A stretch of DNA of 64,000 bases from Streptomyces sp. TP-A0874. GTDB lineage: Bacteria > Actinomycetota > Actinomycetes > Streptomycetales > Streptomycetaceae. Positions within the stretch are counted from its first letter, which is position 1; each line of letters opens with the position of its first letter. The notes beneath the pieces were generated by a model that was not told where the DNA came from, ran no database searches, and saw only the letters and a list, made by a program, of their open reading frames with translations. The translations under genes and the position numbers were made by a program. Shown here piece after piece: positions 63,771 through 64,000 of the stretch. The DNA lies in assembly GCF_001748085.1 (NCBI RefSeq), contig NZ_BBZK01000005.1, forward strand, positions 62,001 to 126,000, read 5' to 3'.

Positions 63771-64000
63771 TCAACGGGCTGGGTGGGCGGGGGAGACGAG
63801 ACGGGCGGGCATGGAGAACTCGGCGTCTTCGGTGACGGTGTGGGAGAGCCGCACCTCGTGGAAGCCGAGGCGATCGAGCCGTTCGAGCAGTTCGTCGATG
63901 AGGATCTGCGGGGCGCTGGCCCCGGCGCTGACCCCCACCGTGCGGACGCCGGTGAGCCGTTCCTCGGCCAGTTCGGAGACGTCCGGGACCAGGTGGGCGG
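63771..64000 (-). CDS. ispH: 4-hydroxy-3-methylbut-2-enyl diphosphate reductase, C-terminal part (runs off the window)
   Basis: The last 75 codons of IspH, the [4Fe-4S] enzyme that reduces HMBPP to IPP and DMAPP. The visible end has TGVRTVGVSAGASAPQILID, the conserved late segment of the family, then a short tail. The stop is at 63773-63771, ten bases before the polyprenyl synthase. The N-terminal part and the promoter of the operon lie beyond base 64000. With dxs and ispG at the other end of the operon, three of the MEP enzymes are clustered here. Confidence 0.92.
   Translation of the reverse strand, partial: AHLVPDVSELAEERLTGVRTVGVSAGASAPQILIDELLERLDRLGFHEVRLSHTVTEDAEFSMPARLVSPAHPAR

Overview
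The window is high-GC actinomycete chromosome, most likely Streptomyces or a close relative. This rests on G/C-ending codons, frequent GTG starts, many 4-base stop/start overlaps, and families typical of the group: an XRE/DUF397/HATPase regulator set, a ScfR-type propionate regulator, and the LigB-like ligase. All calls come from reading the sequence; no database search was run.

Layout. 1-10,150: the tail of what looks like inorganic pyrophosphatase, a ThrE-type exporter, DedA, a WrbA quinone reductase, an aldehyde dehydrogenase, an XRE/HATPase/DUF397 regulatory trio, a lipoprotein and an ATP-dependent DNA ligase. 10,366-18,324: a secreted lipase, a ThDP enzyme of the pyruvate-oxidase type, and a respiratory module made of a lone cytochrome b (QcrB) converging on a cytochrome oxidase operon (CtaC, CtaD and two small membrane proteins). 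18,525-27,158: a complete selenocysteine island. It has a formate dehydrogenase alpha subunit with an in-frame UGA (residue 189) and a SECIS-like hairpin, then selD, tRNA-Sec, selB and selA. 27,353-31,971: panD, the 2-methylcitrate genes prpC-prpB-prpD, and a divergent ScfR-type regulator with a candidate operator between them. 33,503-34,123: a second WrbA.

34,380-39,808 is a tight valine/isobutyrate catabolic operon (mmsA, acyl-CoA dehydrogenase, 3-hydroxyisobutyryl-CoA hydrolase, mmsB, enoyl-CoA hydratase). About 390 bases upstream of mmsA, on the same strand, lies a cobalamin riboswitch with no obvious ordinary target. Valine breakdown and the methylcitrate genes both handle propionyl units, so this part of the window centres on propionyl-CoA. 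A GNAT acetyltransferase and an SDR/DUF2867 protein follow.

43,212-64,000 looks like a biosynthetic region for a prenylated compound. A plus-strand operon encodes a flavin oxidase, a UbiA prenyltransferase, an acyl/aryl-AMP ligase and a second flavin oxidase. It is divergent from an MMPL exporter and followed by a large LuxR-type ATPase regulator. A minus-strand operon of ten genes starts beyond the right edge: ispH, polyprenyl diphosphate synthase, Gfo/Idh/MocA oxidoreductase, TIM-barrel isomerase, M20 hydrolase, Ldh-type dehydrogenase, a second Gfo/Idh/MocA enzyme, a small unknown protein, dxs and ispG. Dedicated isoprenoid precursor genes are therefore interleaved with five enzymes of sugar, cyclitol or amino-acid type. 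No terpene cyclase is visible. I do not recognise the product. This region is the best candidate for an undescribed pathway.
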